A stretch of 64,000 bases of DNA from Ectothiorhodospiraceae bacterium (GCA_024234875.1 JACKNM010000021.1:1-64000); one strand, 5' to 3'. Counted from the stretch's first letter, positions 1 through 10,769 are shown. The notes: generated from the letters alone by a model not told the origin. A program made the numbers and translations.

Positions 1-1019
1 TCGATCAGGGCGAGCTGCGTGTCGGAGCGCCCGGACAGGCGCAGGTAGCGCAGTGTCTCGTCGTCGATCGGGAACATGCCGCAGGTGGCACCGTACTCCG
101 GTGCCATGTTGGCGATGGTGGCGCGGTCGGCGAGTGGCAGATGGCCGAGCCCGTCGCCGTAGAACTCGACGAACTTCCCGACCACCCCGCGCCTGCGCAG
201 CATCTCCACCACCGTCAGCACCAGATCGGTGGCGGTCGCGCCCTCGGGAAGCCGCCCGGTCAGCTCGAATCCGACCACCTGGGGGATGAGCATGGTCACC
301 GGCTGACCGAGCATCGCGGCCTCCGCCTCGATGCCGCCGACACCCCAGCCCAACACGCCGAGGCCGTTGATCATCGTGGTGTGTGAGTCGGTGCCGACCA
401 CGGTGTCGGGGTAGGCCAGCGTGCCGCCCTCGCCGTCGCGCGCGAACACCACGCGGGCGAGGTACTCGAGATTCACCTGGTGGACGATGCCGGTGTCGGG
501 CGGTACCACCTTGAAGTTCTCGAACGCGCTCTGGCCCCATCGCAGGAACGCATAGCGCTCGCGGTTGCGCTCGAACTCGAGCCTCGCGTTGAGGGACTTC
601 GCGTCCGGTCGTGCGAAGGCGTCGACCTGCACCGAGTGGTCGATCACCAACTCGACCGGCGACAGCGGATTGATCTTCCGCGGGTCTCCGCCGAGCGTGA
701 CCATCGCGTCGCGCATCGCCGCGAGATCCACCACCGCGGGCACGCCGGTGAAGTCCTGGAGGAGGACTCGTGCCGGGGTGAACGCGATCTCGATCGACGG
801 CTCCGCCGTCGGATCCCAGGCGGCGAGGGCCTCGATGTCGGCGCGGCTCACGTCACCCGAGCCCTCGTGGCGGAGCAGATTCTCCAGCAGAACCTTGAGG
901 GAGTAGGGCAGGCGGGCGAGGCCTCGCGCGTCGAGCACCGCGTCCAGCCGGTGAATGGTGTGGACCTTTCCGTCGACCTCGAGGGTCGAGCGTGCATCGT
1001 GCGACGTCATCGGCTGCAT
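1..1019 (-). CDS. acnA: Aconitate hydratase AcnA, N-terminal part (runs off window)
   Basis: Interconverts citrate and isocitrate in the cytosolic TCA cycle. Only the first ~340 residues are here; the iron-sulfur cysteines and the C-terminal swivel domain lie beyond position 1. Read on the minus strand, the protein shows family blocks: VELVIDHSVQVDAF, PDTVVGTDSHTTMINGLGV with the GGIEAEAAMLGQP stretch, and GATCGMFPIDDETLRYL. This is the AcnA/IRP type, not AcnB. Two in-frame ATG codons (1019 and 1010) could start it; neither has a strong ribosome site. It is divergent from the LysR gene at 1190 and opens a cluster of TCA genes. Identity is very secure, the exact start less so. Confidence 0.93.
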   Translation of the reverse strand, partial: MQPMTSHDARSTLEVDGKVHTIHRLDAVLDARGLARLPYSLKVLLENLLRHEGSGDVSRADIEALAAWDPTAEPSIEIAFTPARVLLQDFTGVPAVVDLAAMRDAMVTLGGDPRKINPLSPVELVIDHSVQVDAFARPDAKSLNARLEFERNRERYAFLRWGQSAFENFKVVPPDTGIVHQVNLEYLARVVFARDGEGGTLAYPDTVVGTDSHTTMINGLGVLGWGVGGIEAEAAMLGQPVTMLIPQVVGFELTGRLPEGATATDLVLTVVEMLRRRGVVGKFVEFYGDGLGHLPLADRATIANMAPEYGATCGMFPIDDETLRYLRLSGRSDTQLALI

Positions 1020-1146
1020 CCTCCTCGTCTCGTCGGCGTGGTTCCGGCCGCGCCGGCACCGCTACCGCCCGAATCTACAAGCATCGCCACCGCCGCGCCC
1101 CGCGCCGCCACCGGCGGCCTCGACTCGCTCGCGGCCAATGGATGCG

Positions 1147-1170
1147 TAGAATCGATGCTCGAGAGTCGAG
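1147..1170 (+). promoter_or_regulatory. Putative lysR promoter and operator
   Basis: A TAGAAT hexamer at 1147-1152 resembles a -10 box, and it is followed at 1158-1170 by the dyad CTCGA-GAG-TCGAG. The dyad would sit at the transcription start of the LysR gene (start codon 1190). LysR proteins usually bind such dyads and repress themselves from a divergent region. No good -35 is visible, so this is a suggestion only. Confidence 0.3.
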
Positions 1171-1189
1171 CCATTCGAGGAGTGCATGT

Positions 1190-2065
1190 ATGGACCTCGA
1201 TCGGGTCCGCAGTCTGGTGACGGTCGCCCAGCACGGGGTGATCACCGAGGCGGCCAGCGCGTTGGGCCTCACGCAACCGGCGCTGTCGCGGCGAATCCAG
1301 CAACTCGAGGCGGAGTTCGGGGCGCCGTTGCTCGAGCGGAGTCGCAAGGGCGTCGTGCTCACCGAGGCCGGGCGCCTGGTCGAGCGCGAGGCGCGCGTGA
1401 TGTTGGAGCGATACGCGCGGCTGAAGGAGCAGGTGCGGGCGCACCAACGCCTCGACGCGGGCGTGGTGCGCCTCGGTGGTGGAGCGACCGCGATCGAGTT
1501 CCTGATGCCGACCGCGATCGCGCGGTTCCAGGCGGCGCATCCCGGGATCCGCTTTCGGGTCAAGGAGGCCGGGAGTCGGGAGGTCGAGGGCGACGTCCTC
1601 GACGAGCGTCTGGACCTCGGCATCGTGACCCTGCCGACGCAGTCGAGCGGACTCGACGTCACGGTCCTGCGCGACGACCGCATCGTGCTCGTCGCCGCCC
1701 GCACACATCCGCTCGCCCGGCGCCGGCGGGTGGTGGTCGATGAGCTGGTCGGTCAGGACTTCATCGGCTTCGAGGCCGGCAGCGCGATCCGCCAGATCAT
1801 CGACGCGACGCTGCGCGCGGTCGGGGTCGAGATGAACGTGGTGATGGAGCTGCGCTCGATTCCGGCGATGCTGCGGATGGTGGCGACCACCGGCATCCTC
1901 GCCTTCGTGAGCGAGCAGGCGGTGGCCGACGATGCCGCGGTCCGGGTGCTCCCGGTGCCGGAGTTGCGCATGCAGCGCACGCTCGCGCTGGTGTCGAAGC
2001 GCGGCGCGCCGCTGGCCCCGGCGGTGCGGGGATTCGTCGAGCTGCTGCTGCGACGGGGCGAGTGA
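1190..2065 (+). CDS. LysR-family transcriptional regulator
   Basis: A 291-residue DNA-binding regulator. Residues 1-60 form the winged helix-turn-helix (AASALGLTQPALSRRIQQLE). Residues ~90-290 are the periplasmic-binding-like effector domain. The frame is open further upstream, but ATG 1190 is chosen because AGGAG lies just before it (1178-1183) and because the protein then begins with the family-typical MDLDRVRSLVTVAQHG. It is divergent from acnA. LysR genes often control the divergent neighbour, so control of acnA or of the TCA block is plausible but is inference. The effector is unknown. Confidence 0.88.
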   Translation: MDLDRVRSLVTVAQHGVITEAASALGLTQPALSRRIQQLEAEFGAPLLERSRKGVVLTEAGRLVEREARVMLERYARLKEQVRAHQRLDAGVVRLGGGATAIEFLMPTAIARFQAAHPGIRFRVKEAGSREVEGDVLDERLDLGIVTLPTQSSGLDVTVLRDDRIVLVAARTHPLARRRRVVVDELVGQDFIGFEAGSAIRQIIDATLRAVGVEMNVVMELRSIPAMLRMVATTGILAFVSEQAVADDAAVRVLPVPELRMQRTLALVSKRGAPLAPAVRGFVELLLRRGE

Positions 2066-2071
2066 CATTGC

Positions 2072-2165
2072 GGGGACTGGCTCCGCCGGCAGGCGGTGCC
2101 TGTCCCCTCGCGCTGTGACCTGGGGAGGATTGGGACAGGCACGCGCTTCGCGCGAGCCAGTCCCC
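2072..2165. repeat. Nested inverted repeat between convergent lysR and lpd (REP/RAYT-like palindrome)
   Basis: Outer arms GGGGACTGGCTC (2072-2083) and GAGCCAGTCCCC (2154-2165) match perfectly. Inner arms GTGCCTGTCCC (2096-2106) and GGGACAGGCAC (2132-2142) also match perfectly. The result is a double-stem cruciform of about 94 bp that fills the gap between two convergent genes. Such ACTGGCTC/GACAGGCAC palindromes resemble intergenic repeats mobilised by REP-associated tyrosine transposases; no such transposase is in this window. It may also act as a bidirectional terminator. Confidence 0.7.
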
Positions 2166-2173
2166 GGGGTGGG

Positions 2174-3599
<1,426 letters not shown>

Positions 3600-3604
<5 letters not shown>

Positions 3605-3627
3605 GGTCTGGCCTTCATGGTCTGGCC
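3600..3627 (-). repeat. 14-bp tandem duplication spanning the lpd start codon; 5-codon mini-ORF
   Basis: TTCATGGTCTGGCC occurs twice head to tail (3600-3613 and 3614-3627). On the minus strand the second copy supplies an extra ATG (3618-3616) that opens a mini-frame, Met-Lys-Ala-Arg-Pro-stop. Its TGA overlaps the lpd ATG as ATGA (3604-3601). No clear Shine-Dalgarno precedes the lpd ATG, so translational coupling from the mini-frame is possible but unproven. Confidence 0.5.
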
Positions 3628-3654
3628 GGCCGGGTCGCGGCGACCCGGTCGGGA

Positions 3655-3679
3655 CGTCGCCGGGAATCGACCGGCGACG
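3655..3679 (-). terminator. Hairpin between sucB and lpd
   Basis: CGTCGCCGG (3655-3663) and CCGGCGACG (3671-3679) form a perfect 9-bp stem with a 7-nt loop. No T-run follows on either strand. It could be an attenuator or an mRNA-processing stem that sets lpd expression apart from sucAB rather than a classic terminator. Confidence 0.35.
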
Positions 3680-3760
3680 CGGCGGGGTGAGCGCACTGCG
3701 AGCGAGCCCGCGTCGAGCGTCCGGTCCGGGGCACCGGGCCCGGGCGCTCGAGCCCGGCGA

Positions 3761-5005
3761 TCAGACGTCCAGCAACAGCCGCGCCGGATCCTCGATCGCC
3801 TCCTTGATGGTCACCAGGAACAGCACCGCCTCGCGGCCGTCGACGATGCGGTGGTCGTACGACAGTGCGAGATACATCATCGGCCGCACCACGATCTGGC
3901 CGTCGACCACCACCGGTCGCTCCTGGGTCTTGTGCATCCCGAGGATCGCGCTCTGCGGGGGGTTGAGGATCGGCGTCGACAGCAGCGAGCCGAACACGCC
4001 GCCGTTGGAGATGGTGAAGGTGCCACCCGACAGGTCGTCGAGACTCAGCGTGCCGTCGTTCGCCTTGCGACCGAACTCCGCGATCGACTTCTCGATCGCC
4101 GCGAAGCCGAGCGACTGCGCGTCGCGCAGGATTGGCACCACCAGACCCCGGGGCGAGCCGACGGCGATGCCGATGTCCTGGTAGTCGTGATGGACGATGG
4201 TGTCGCCCTCGATGTAGGCATTGACGGCCGGGAACCGATTCAGCGCCTGCACCGCCGCCTTCACGAAGAACGACATGAAGCCGAGCTTCACGCCGTGGGC
4301 CTTCTCGAACTGGTCGCGGTAGCGATTGCGCAACGCCATCACCGGCGCCATGTCCACCTCGTTGAAGGTGGTGAGGATGGCGGCGGTGTTCTGCGCCTGC
4401 TTCAGACGCTCGGCGATGCGCGAGCGCAGCCGGCTCATCGGCTCGCGGCGCTCGCCGCGCGCGCCGGCGGGTGCCGCGGTGGCCGGTGCGGCGCTCGGTC
4501 TCGGAGCCGGGGGCGCGGCCACCGGCGTCTCGGGCGCGGCGGACTGGCGGGCGAGGTGGTCGAGGACATCGCCCTTCGTGATGCGTCCGTCACGACCGGT
4601 GCCGGTGATCGCCGAGGGGTCGAGCGCGTGCTCGGCGACCAGCTTGCGCACCGCCGGGCTGAGCCGCGCCGCCTCTGTGGCCGGCTCGGGCTCGGGGGCG
4701 GACGGTGTCGCAGGCGTCGCCCCCGCGCTGGGGGTGGCGGCGGGTCTCGCCACGCCGGCGGTGGCCTCGGTGTCGATGCGCGCGAGCACCTCCTGGCTCA
4801 CCACGCGGTCACCGGTCGCCTTGACGATCTCCGCCAGCACCCCGGCCGCCGGCGCCGGCACCTCGAGCACGACCTTGTCGGTCTCCAGCTCGATCAGGAT
4901 CTCGTCCTGCGCGACCGCCTCACCGGGAGCCTTCTTCCAATCCAACAGGGTCGCATCCGGGACCGACTCGGCGAGCACCGGGACTTTGACGTCGACCAAC
5001 ACCAC
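3761..5005 (-). CDS. sucB: 2-oxoglutarate dehydrogenase E2, dihydrolipoamide succinyltransferase
   Basis: A 414-residue core of the 2-oxoglutarate dehydrogenase complex that transfers the succinyl group from lipoate to CoA. Domains: one lipoyl domain (residues 1-77, lipoyl Lys44 in ETDKVVLEV), an Ala/Pro-rich linker, a peripheral-subunit-binding domain around 114-150 (ITGTGRDGRITKGDV), a second linker, and the catalytic domain ending in SYDHRIVDG (His385, Asp389). The order sucA-sucB-lpd is the classic operon. Start ATG 5005 begins the lipoyl domain directly, as in homologues. Confidence 0.97.
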   Translation of the reverse strand: MVLVDVKVPVLAESVPDATLLDWKKAPGEAVAQDEILIELETDKVVLEVPAPAAGVLAEIVKATGDRVVSQEVLARIDTEATAGVARPAATPSAGATPATPSAPEPEPATEAARLSPAVRKLVAEHALDPSAITGTGRDGRITKGDVLDHLARQSAAPETPVAAPPAPRPSAAPATAAPAGARGERREPMSRLRSRIAERLKQAQNTAAILTTFNEVDMAPVMALRNRYRDQFEKAHGVKLGFMSFFVKAAVQALNRFPAVNAYIEGDTIVHHDYQDIGIAVGSPRGLVVPILRDAQSLGFAAIEKSIAEFGRKANDGTLSLDDLSGGTFTISNGGVFGSLLSTPILNPPQSAILGMHKTQERPVVVDGQIVVRPMMYLALSYDHRIVDGREAVLFLVTIKEAIEDPARLLLDV

Positions 5006-5079
5006 TACCTCTCCTCAATGCTTCGTCGTTCGCCGCGCCGCGCGCGGACGGATGAGCGCCTCGGGCGCCGAAGGTCTGC

Positions 5080-7851
5080 TCAGGCGCTACGACGCTTGCG
5101 AGCCTCGGCCTGGTCCAGCCCGAGCGCGGCCTCGACCAGCGCGCGCTGCTCCTCGAGGTGGACGTTGAGATAGCCCACCGCGGGCGAGGCGGAGTAGTCG
5201 CGGCCCGCGTAGGAGAGGGTGTGGCGCTTGTCGATGCAGCCCGCCAGATGCCGGCGCGAGAGCATGAAGAACCAGCTCCCCTGGTTGCGCGGCTCCTCCT
5301 GCGCCCAGACCACCTCGTTGGCGTTCGGGTAGCGCGCGAGCAACGCCTCGATCTCCTCGCGTGGGAACGGGTAGAGCTGCTCGACGCGCGCGATCGCCAC
5401 CCGCTCGAGCTGGTGCTCACGGCGCTTCTCGAGCAGATCGAAGTAGACCTTGCCGGTGCACAGCACCAGACGGGTGACCGCCTGCGGATCGATGGGGTCG
5501 GCCTCGTCGATCACGAGCTGGAAGCCGCTGCGAGCGAGGTCGTCGCGCGTCGATACCGAGAGGCGGTGGCGGAGCAGGCTCTTCGGCGTCATCACCACCA
5601 ACGGCTTGCGCACCGGGCGCAGCATCTGCCGGCGCAGCATGTGGAACATCTGCGCCGGGGTGCTCGGCACACAGACCTGGATGTTGTCCTCGGCGCAGAG
5701 CTGGAGGAAGCGCTCCAGGCGCGCCGACGAGTGCTCCGGGCCCTGGCCGTCGTAGCCGTGGGGCAGGAACATCACCAGGCCGCAGAACCGACCCCACTTC
5801 GCCTCCGACGAGCTCAGGAACTGGTCGATGACCACCTGGGCACCGTTGGCGAAATCCCCGAACTGCGCCTCCCAGATGACCAGGGCGTTGGGCTCGGCGG
5901 TGCTGTAGCCGTACTCGAAGGCGAGCACCGCCTCCTCCGACAGCAGGGAGTTGATGATCCGCACCCGAGGCTGGCCCTTGAACAGGTGCATCAGCGGGGT
6001 GTAGGTGCCGCGGCGCTTCTGGTTGTGGAGCACCGCATGACGGTGGAAGAAGGTCCCGCGCTGGCTGTCCTGGCCGGAGATGCGCACCGAGTAGCCGTCC
6101 TCGGCGAGGGTGGCGTAGGCGAGGCACTCGGCGAATCCCCAGTCCATCGGCCGCTCGCCGCGGGCCATCTCGCGGCGTGCGTCGACCACCCGCTGCACCG
6201 CGCGATGGAGCTCGAAGTCCTCCGGGTACTCGCAGAGCTTGAGCCCCAGGCGCTCGAAGCGGTCGGCGTCGATCGCGGTGTCGCACGGTGAGCGCCAGGT
6301 GCCGTCGAGGTAGGGCGACCAGTCGATCAGGGTGGTCGCCTCGTTGCTGCGCACCACCGGCCGCGACACCACCTCGTCGGCCTCCAGCGCCTCGAAGTAG
6401 CGCCCGCTGAGGGTCTCGTCGTCCCCCGGTGCGATGACGCCTTCCTCGATCAGCCGCTCGGCGTAGACGCGGCGCGGGCCCTTCTGCTCGCGGATGCGCG
6501 AGTACATGATCGGCTGCGTCGCGAACGGCTCGTCGGCCTCGTTGTGCCCCCAGCGGCGGAAGCAGACGAGATCGATCACCACGTCCTTCTTGAACTGCAT
6601 CCGGAAGTCGAGCGCGAGCTGGGCGACGTAGACCACCGCCTCCGCGTCGTTGCCGTTGACGTGGAAGATCGGGGCCTGCACCAGCTTCGCCACGTCGGTG
6701 CAGTACAGCGTCGAGCGCGAGTCGCGGGGATCGCTGGTGGTGAAGCCGATCTGATTGTTGACCACCACGTGGACGGTGCCGCCGGTGCCGTAGCCGCGAG
6801 TCTCGGACAGATTCAGGGTCTCGGTGACCACGCCCTGCCCGGCGAACGCGGCATCACCGTGGACCAGGATCGGCACCACCTGGTTGCCTTCCTTGTCCCG
6901 ACGCCGTTCCTGGCGCGCACGCACCGAGCCCTCCACCACCGGGTTGATGATCTCGAGGTGTGAGGGGTTGAACGCGAGCACGAGGTGGACCGGTCCGCCC
7001 GGGGTCTGCACGTCGGACGAGAATCCGAGGTGGTACTTGACGTCGCCCGAGCCCTTGCCGACGTCGATCTTGCCCTCGAACTCGCCGAACAGGACCCGCG
7101 GGTGCTTGCCGAGGATGTTCACCAGCACGTTCAGCCGGCCGCGGTGGGCCATGCCGATCACGATCTCCTTCACCCCCTCGCCACCGGCGCGCTGCACCAG
7201 CTCGTCGAGCAGCGGGATGAGGTTCTCGCCGCCTTCGAGCGAGAAGCGCTTCTGGCCGACGTACTTGCGGTGCAGATAGTCCTCGAGCTTTCGACCCGAG
7301 GTCACCCAGCGCAGGATGTCGCGCTTCTTGTCGGTGTCGAAGGCGGGGCGGCCGCGGCTGCGCTCGAGACGCTCCTGAACCCAGCGCTTCTGCTCGGTCG
7401 ACGTGATGTGGGTGAGCTCGGTGCCGATGCTGCCGCAGTAGGTGTCGCGCAACAGGGTGAGGATGTCCCCGAGCGCGGCCTCGGTGTCGGTGAACAGCGA
7501 GCCGGTATTGAAGCGCCGCCCGAGATCGGCCTCCCCGAGGCCGTAGAAGTCGAGGTGGAGGTCCGGGACCCGCGGGTGCTCGTAGAGCTGGAGCGGGTCG
7601 ACCGCCGCCTCACGGTGGCCACGGTAGCGGATGGCGCTGATGAGCTGCAGCACCTTGGCCTGCGCGTCGGCCATCTCCGGGAGATAGACGGCGCTACCGT
7701 CGGCTGCCGCGCGTGGGGCGACGGCCTCACCGAGATGGTCGAAGGTGGCCGCCCACTCGGCGGGCACGCTGGCGCGGTCTTCGAGGTAGCGGGTGTAGAG
7801 GTCTTCGAGGAACGCCGCGTTGGCGGCGTTGAGCGCGGAGCTGACCGACAT
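5080..7851 (-). CDS. sucA: 2-oxoglutarate dehydrogenase E1, thiamine diphosphate-dependent
   Basis: A 923-residue decarboxylating subunit, normal for SucA. Motifs: the N-terminal E2-contact helix (AAFLEDLYTRYLEDRASVPAEW), GMAHRGRLNVLVN, HGDAAFAGQGVV, GHNEADEPFATQP, and a C-terminal transketolase-like domain with EYGYSTAEPNALVIWEAQFGDF (read in two parts). The frame stays open to 7926, but ATG 7851 is preferred because the protein then begins MSVSSALNAANAAFLEDLY like homologues. It heads the minus-strand sucA-sucB-lpd operon and is divergent from gltA across 515 bp. Confidence 0.96.
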   Translation of the reverse strand: MSVSSALNAANAAFLEDLYTRYLEDRASVPAEWAATFDHLGEAVAPRAAADGSAVYLPEMADAQAKVLQLISAIRYRGHREAAVDPLQLYEHPRVPDLHLDFYGLGEADLGRRFNTGSLFTDTEAALGDILTLLRDTYCGSIGTELTHITSTEQKRWVQERLERSRGRPAFDTDKKRDILRWVTSGRKLEDYLHRKYVGQKRFSLEGGENLIPLLDELVQRAGGEGVKEIVIGMAHRGRLNVLVNILGKHPRVLFGEFEGKIDVGKGSGDVKYHLGFSSDVQTPGGPVHLVLAFNPSHLEIINPVVEGSVRARQERRRDKEGNQVVPILVHGDAAFAGQGVVTETLNLSETRGYGTGGTVHVVVNNQIGFTTSDPRDSRSTLYCTDVAKLVQAPIFHVNGNDAEAVVYVAQLALDFRMQFKKDVVIDLVCFRRWGHNEADEPFATQPIMYSRIREQKGPRRVYAERLIEEGVIAPGDDETLSGRYFEALEADEVVSRPVVRSNEATTLIDWSPYLDGTWRSPCDTAIDADRFERLGLKLCEYPEDFELHRAVQRVVDARREMARGERPMDWGFAECLAYATLAEDGYSVRISGQDSQRGTFFHRHAVLHNQKRRGTYTPLMHLFKGQPRVRIINSLLSEEAVLAFEYGYSTAEPNALVIWEAQFGDFANGAQVVIDQFLSSSEAKWGRFCGLVMFLPHGYDGQGPEHSSARLERFLQLCAEDNIQVCVPSTPAQMFHMLRRQMLRPVRKPLVVMTPKSLLRHRLSVSTRDDLARSGFQLVIDEADPIDPQAVTRLVLCTGKVYFDLLEKRREHQLERVAIARVEQLYPFPREEIEALLARYPNANEVVWAQEEPRNQGSWFFMLSRRHLAGCIDKRHTLSYAGRDYSASPAVGYLNVHLEEQRALVEAALGLDQAEARKRRSA

Positions 7852-8366
7852 TGGCGCTGGTCCTGCTTGGTCGGGTCCTGCGCGAGCGACCGGCCCGGCC
7901 TTCAGACTCCGCCACCGCTGGCGCACGTGCCAGCCGGCTCGCCGAGCCGAGTGGCCTGGCGGGCGGGGGAGAACCGGCCCTGGTCCGCGGGCGCAACGCG
8001 CAGTGTAGCCTATCCGGTGATGTCATGGGTACCAAAGGCCGCGGAGCTGTGCGATCATCTCGGGCTGCCCGGTGTCCCGGCTTGTAGAGTCGGCCGGGAC
8101 CGGCGCCACTTGAGCGCCAGCGAGGGTGCGCGACCGACGTCGCCGAGACCCGCGGAGCGGGGGAGCCGTGTGAGCACCTGCCGCCCGGCGGCGCGACCGC
8201 TCCGCCGGCGCCCGCACACGGGGCGGGGTGGTCGGTGTCGACCGCCGTCCCGCGACGTCCCGCTCGGACGGGTCGTCGGGCGCGCCGGGTCCGGTGCCGT
8301 GGCACCGGCCCACGTCGCGATCGACCGCGTATCCGGACCCCGAACTCGACTCTGAAGGGAAACACG
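7852..8366. other. 515-bp divergent intergenic region, sucA / gltA
   Basis: No gene with support is present; open frames here are continuations of sucA or shadows. It must hold promoters for the sucA operon (minus) and gltA (plus). No strong -35/-10 pair stands out by eye. Immediately before gltA the sequence CTGAAGGGAAACACG provides a plausible ribosome site (GAAGGGA, 8353-8359) for ATG 8367. Confidence 0.5.
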
Positions 8367-9674
8367 ATGGCCGAACCAAAGACCGTCACGATCACCGACA
8401 ACGCCACCGGCAAGAGCGTCGACTACACGATCCTCGAGGGGACGCACGGCGCGCCGGTGATCGACATGCAGCGGCTCGCCGCTGACTTCGGATACTTCTG
8501 CCACGATCCCGGATACACCACGACCTCGAGCTGCCGGAGCGCGATCACCTTCATCGACGGCAACAAGGGTGAGCTGCTGTACCGCGGATACCCGATCGAG
8601 CAGCTCGCGCAGGAGAGCAACTACCTCGAGGTCTGCTACCTGCTGCTCTACGGGAAGCTCCCGGACCAGACCGAGTGGGAGTCGTTCAACCGCGCGGTGC
8701 GTCAGCACACGATGGTGCACGAGGGCCTGCGCCGGTTCATGAACGGCTATCGCCACGACGCGCACCCGATGGGCATGCTGGTGGGCATCGTCGGCGCGCT
8801 GTCCACCTACTATCACGACTCGCTCGACATCCAGGACCCCGAGCATCGCGAGCTCTCGGCGCTGCGCATCATCGCCAAGATGCCCTCGATCGCGGCCGAC
8901 TGCTACAAGTACTCGATCGGCCAGCCCTACATGTACCCGATCAACTCGCTCGGGTACGTGGAGAACTTCCTGCAGATGATGTTCGCGGTGCGGGCCGAGC
9001 CCTATGTGCCGAACCCGGTGGCGGTGCGCGCGCTCGAGCTGATGCTGATCCTCCACGCCGACCACGAGCAGAACGCGAGCACCTCCACCGTCCGCCTGGC
9101 GGGAAGCTCGGGTGCGAACCCGTTCGCCTGCATCGCGGCCGGCATCGCGACCCTGTGGGGGCCGGCGCACGGTGGGGCCAACGAGGCGGTCATCCGCATG
9201 CTCAACGAGATCGGCGACGCGCGGCACATCCGCAAGTTCGTCGACCGCGCCAAGGACAAGGACGACCCGTTCCGTCTGATGGGCTTCGGACACCGCGTCT
9301 ACAAGAACTTCGACCCGCGCGCGAAGATCATCCGCCAGGCCTGCCACGATCTCCTCAACGATCTCGACTCGTCGCACTCCAACCAGCCACTGTTCGAGAT
9401 CGCGCTCGAGCTCGAGCAGATCGCGCTCAAGGACGACTACTTCATCCAGCGCAAGCTCTACCCGAACGTCGACTTCTACAGCGGCATCATCCTCAGCGCG
9501 CTCGGTATCCCGCTCAGCATGTTCACCGTGCTGTTCGCGATGGCGCGCTCGGTGGGCTGGATCGCGCAGTGGATGGAGATGCTCGTCGACAAGGAGCAGC
9601 GCATCGGCCGTCCGCAGCAGCTCTACGTCGGTGCCGCACGGCGCGACTACGTGGCGATGGACGACCGCGGCTGA
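8367..9674 (+). CDS. gltA: Citrate synthase (type II)
   Basis: A 435-residue enzyme that condenses acetyl-CoA and oxaloacetate. The ~50-residue N-terminal beta domain before SCRSAITFIDGNKGELLYRGYPI marks it as the Gram-negative hexameric type. Catalytic blocks: HADHEQNAST, WGPAHGGANEAVI and GFGHRVYKNFDPRA; the end RPQQLYVGAARRDY is typical. ATG 8367 is chosen over an upstream in-frame ATG (8235) because it has a ribosome site and the conserved N-terminus. mdh follows after 64 bp in the same direction. Confidence 0.97.
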   Translation: MAEPKTVTITDNATGKSVDYTILEGTHGAPVIDMQRLAADFGYFCHDPGYTTTSSCRSAITFIDGNKGELLYRGYPIEQLAQESNYLEVCYLLLYGKLPDQTEWESFNRAVRQHTMVHEGLRRFMNGYRHDAHPMGMLVGIVGALSTYYHDSLDIQDPEHRELSALRIIAKMPSIAADCYKYSIGQPYMYPINSLGYVENFLQMMFAVRAEPYVPNPVAVRALELMLILHADHEQNASTSTVRLAGSSGANPFACIAAGIATLWGPAHGGANEAVIRMLNEIGDARHIRKFVDRAKDKDDPFRLMGFGHRVYKNFDPRAKIIRQACHDLLNDLDSSHSNQPLFEIALELEQIALKDDYFIQRKLYPNVDFYSGIILSALGIPLSMFTVLFAMARSVGWIAQWMEMLVDKEQRIGRPQQLYVGAARRDYVAMDDRG

Positions 9675-9738
9675 CCCGGGACTCGAGGCGCGGGGTCGGC
9701 CGCCGAGACAGACTTTCTGACCATATCGGGAGACGACG

Positions 9739-10716
9739 ATGAAAGCACCGGTTCGGGTCGCGGTCACTGGGGCCGCGGGGCAGATCGGGTACGCGTTGCT
9801 GTTTCGCATCGCATCGGGGGAGATGCTCGGCCCGGACCAGCCCGTCGTGCTGCAGCTGATGGAGATCACGCCGGCCCTGAAGGCGCTCGACGGCGTGGTG
9901 ATGGAGCTCGCCGACTGTGCCTTCCCGCTGCTGGACTCGGTGGTGACCACCGACGACCCGAAGGTCGCGTTCCGTGACGCGAATTTCGCCTTGCTGGTGG
10001 GTGCGCGCCCACGGAGCAAGGGCATGGAGCGTGGCGACCTGCTGTCGGCGAACGGGCAGATCTTCGGGCCGCAGGGGCGGGCCATCAACGACGTCGCCGC
10101 GCGCGACGTGCGGGTTCTGGTGGTCGGCAACCCCGCCAACACCAATGCCCTGATCGCGCAGCGCAGCGCGCCGGATCTCGACCCCGGGCAGTTCACCGCG
10201 ATGACCCGGCTCGACCACAACCGTGCCATCAGCCAGCTGGCCGAGAAGGTCGGCGCCAAGGTGCCGGACGTGAGCCGAGTCGCGATCTGGGGCAATCACT
10301 CCGCCACCCAGTACCCGGACATCAACCACGCTCGGGTGAGCGGCCGCGCTGCCACCGATCTGGTGGAGCAGGGCTGGGTACGCGACGCGTTCATCCCGCG
10401 GGTGCAGAAGCGTGGTGCCGAGATCATCGAGGCGCGCGGCGCCTCGAGCGCAGCCAGCGCCGCCAACGCGGCAATCGCGCACATGCGCGACTGGGTGCAC
10501 GGAACGCCCGACGGCGACTGGGTGAGCATGGGCATCCCGAGTGACGGCAGCTACGGCATTCCCGAGGGCGTCATCTACTCGTATCCGGTGACCGTCCAGG
10601 GCGGCAAGTACTCGATCGTCCAGGATCTGCCGATCGACGCCTACAGCCGGCAGAAGATGGATGCGACGCTCGCCGAGCTCCAGGAGGAGCGCGACGCGGT
10701 GAAGGATCTCCTCTGA
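9739..10716 (+). CDS. mdh: Malate dehydrogenase
   Basis: A 325-residue NAD-dependent enzyme oxidising malate to oxaloacetate. It shows the Rossmann motif GAAGQIGYALL (residues 11-21), the substrate loop around ARPRSKGMERGDLL, VVGNPANTNALIA, MTRLDHNRA, and the catalytic His in IWGNHSATQYPD. The length and the ELADCAFPLL block place it in the chloroplast/thermophile-like MDH subfamily rather than the E. coli Mdh type. GGGAGACGACG precedes the start. A perfect hairpin follows the stop. It probably is co-transcribed with gltA. Confidence 0.96.
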   Translation: MKAPVRVAVTGAAGQIGYALLFRIASGEMLGPDQPVVLQLMEITPALKALDGVVMELADCAFPLLDSVVTTDDPKVAFRDANFALLVGARPRSKGMERGDLLSANGQIFGPQGRAINDVAARDVRVLVVGNPANTNALIAQRSAPDLDPGQFTAMTRLDHNRAISQLAEKVGAKVPDVSRVAIWGNHSATQYPDINHARVSGRAATDLVEQGWVRDAFIPRVQKRGAEIIEARGASSAASAANAAIAHMRDWVHGTPDGDWVSMGIPSDGSYGIPEGVIYSYPVTVQGGKYSIVQDLPIDAYSRQKMDATLAELQEERDAVKDLL

Positions 10717-10733
10717 TCGGGCACCTTCCGCGG

Positions 10734-10762
10734 CCACGCGCGGACTCGCGGTCCGCGCGTGG
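10734..10762 (+). terminator. Hairpin after mdh
   Basis: CCACGCGCGGAC (10734-10745) and GTCCGCGCGTGG (10751-10762) pair perfectly over 12 bp around a TCGCG loop, 18 bp after the mdh stop. There is no following T-run, so termination may be partial. The right arm lies just before the esterase start. Confidence 0.55.
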
Positions 10763-10769
10763 GTCAGAG

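Noticed and set aside
8055..10295. A 746-residue minus-strand open frame
   Set aside because: It is antisense to gltA and mdh, which are certain; its composition is that of a shadow.
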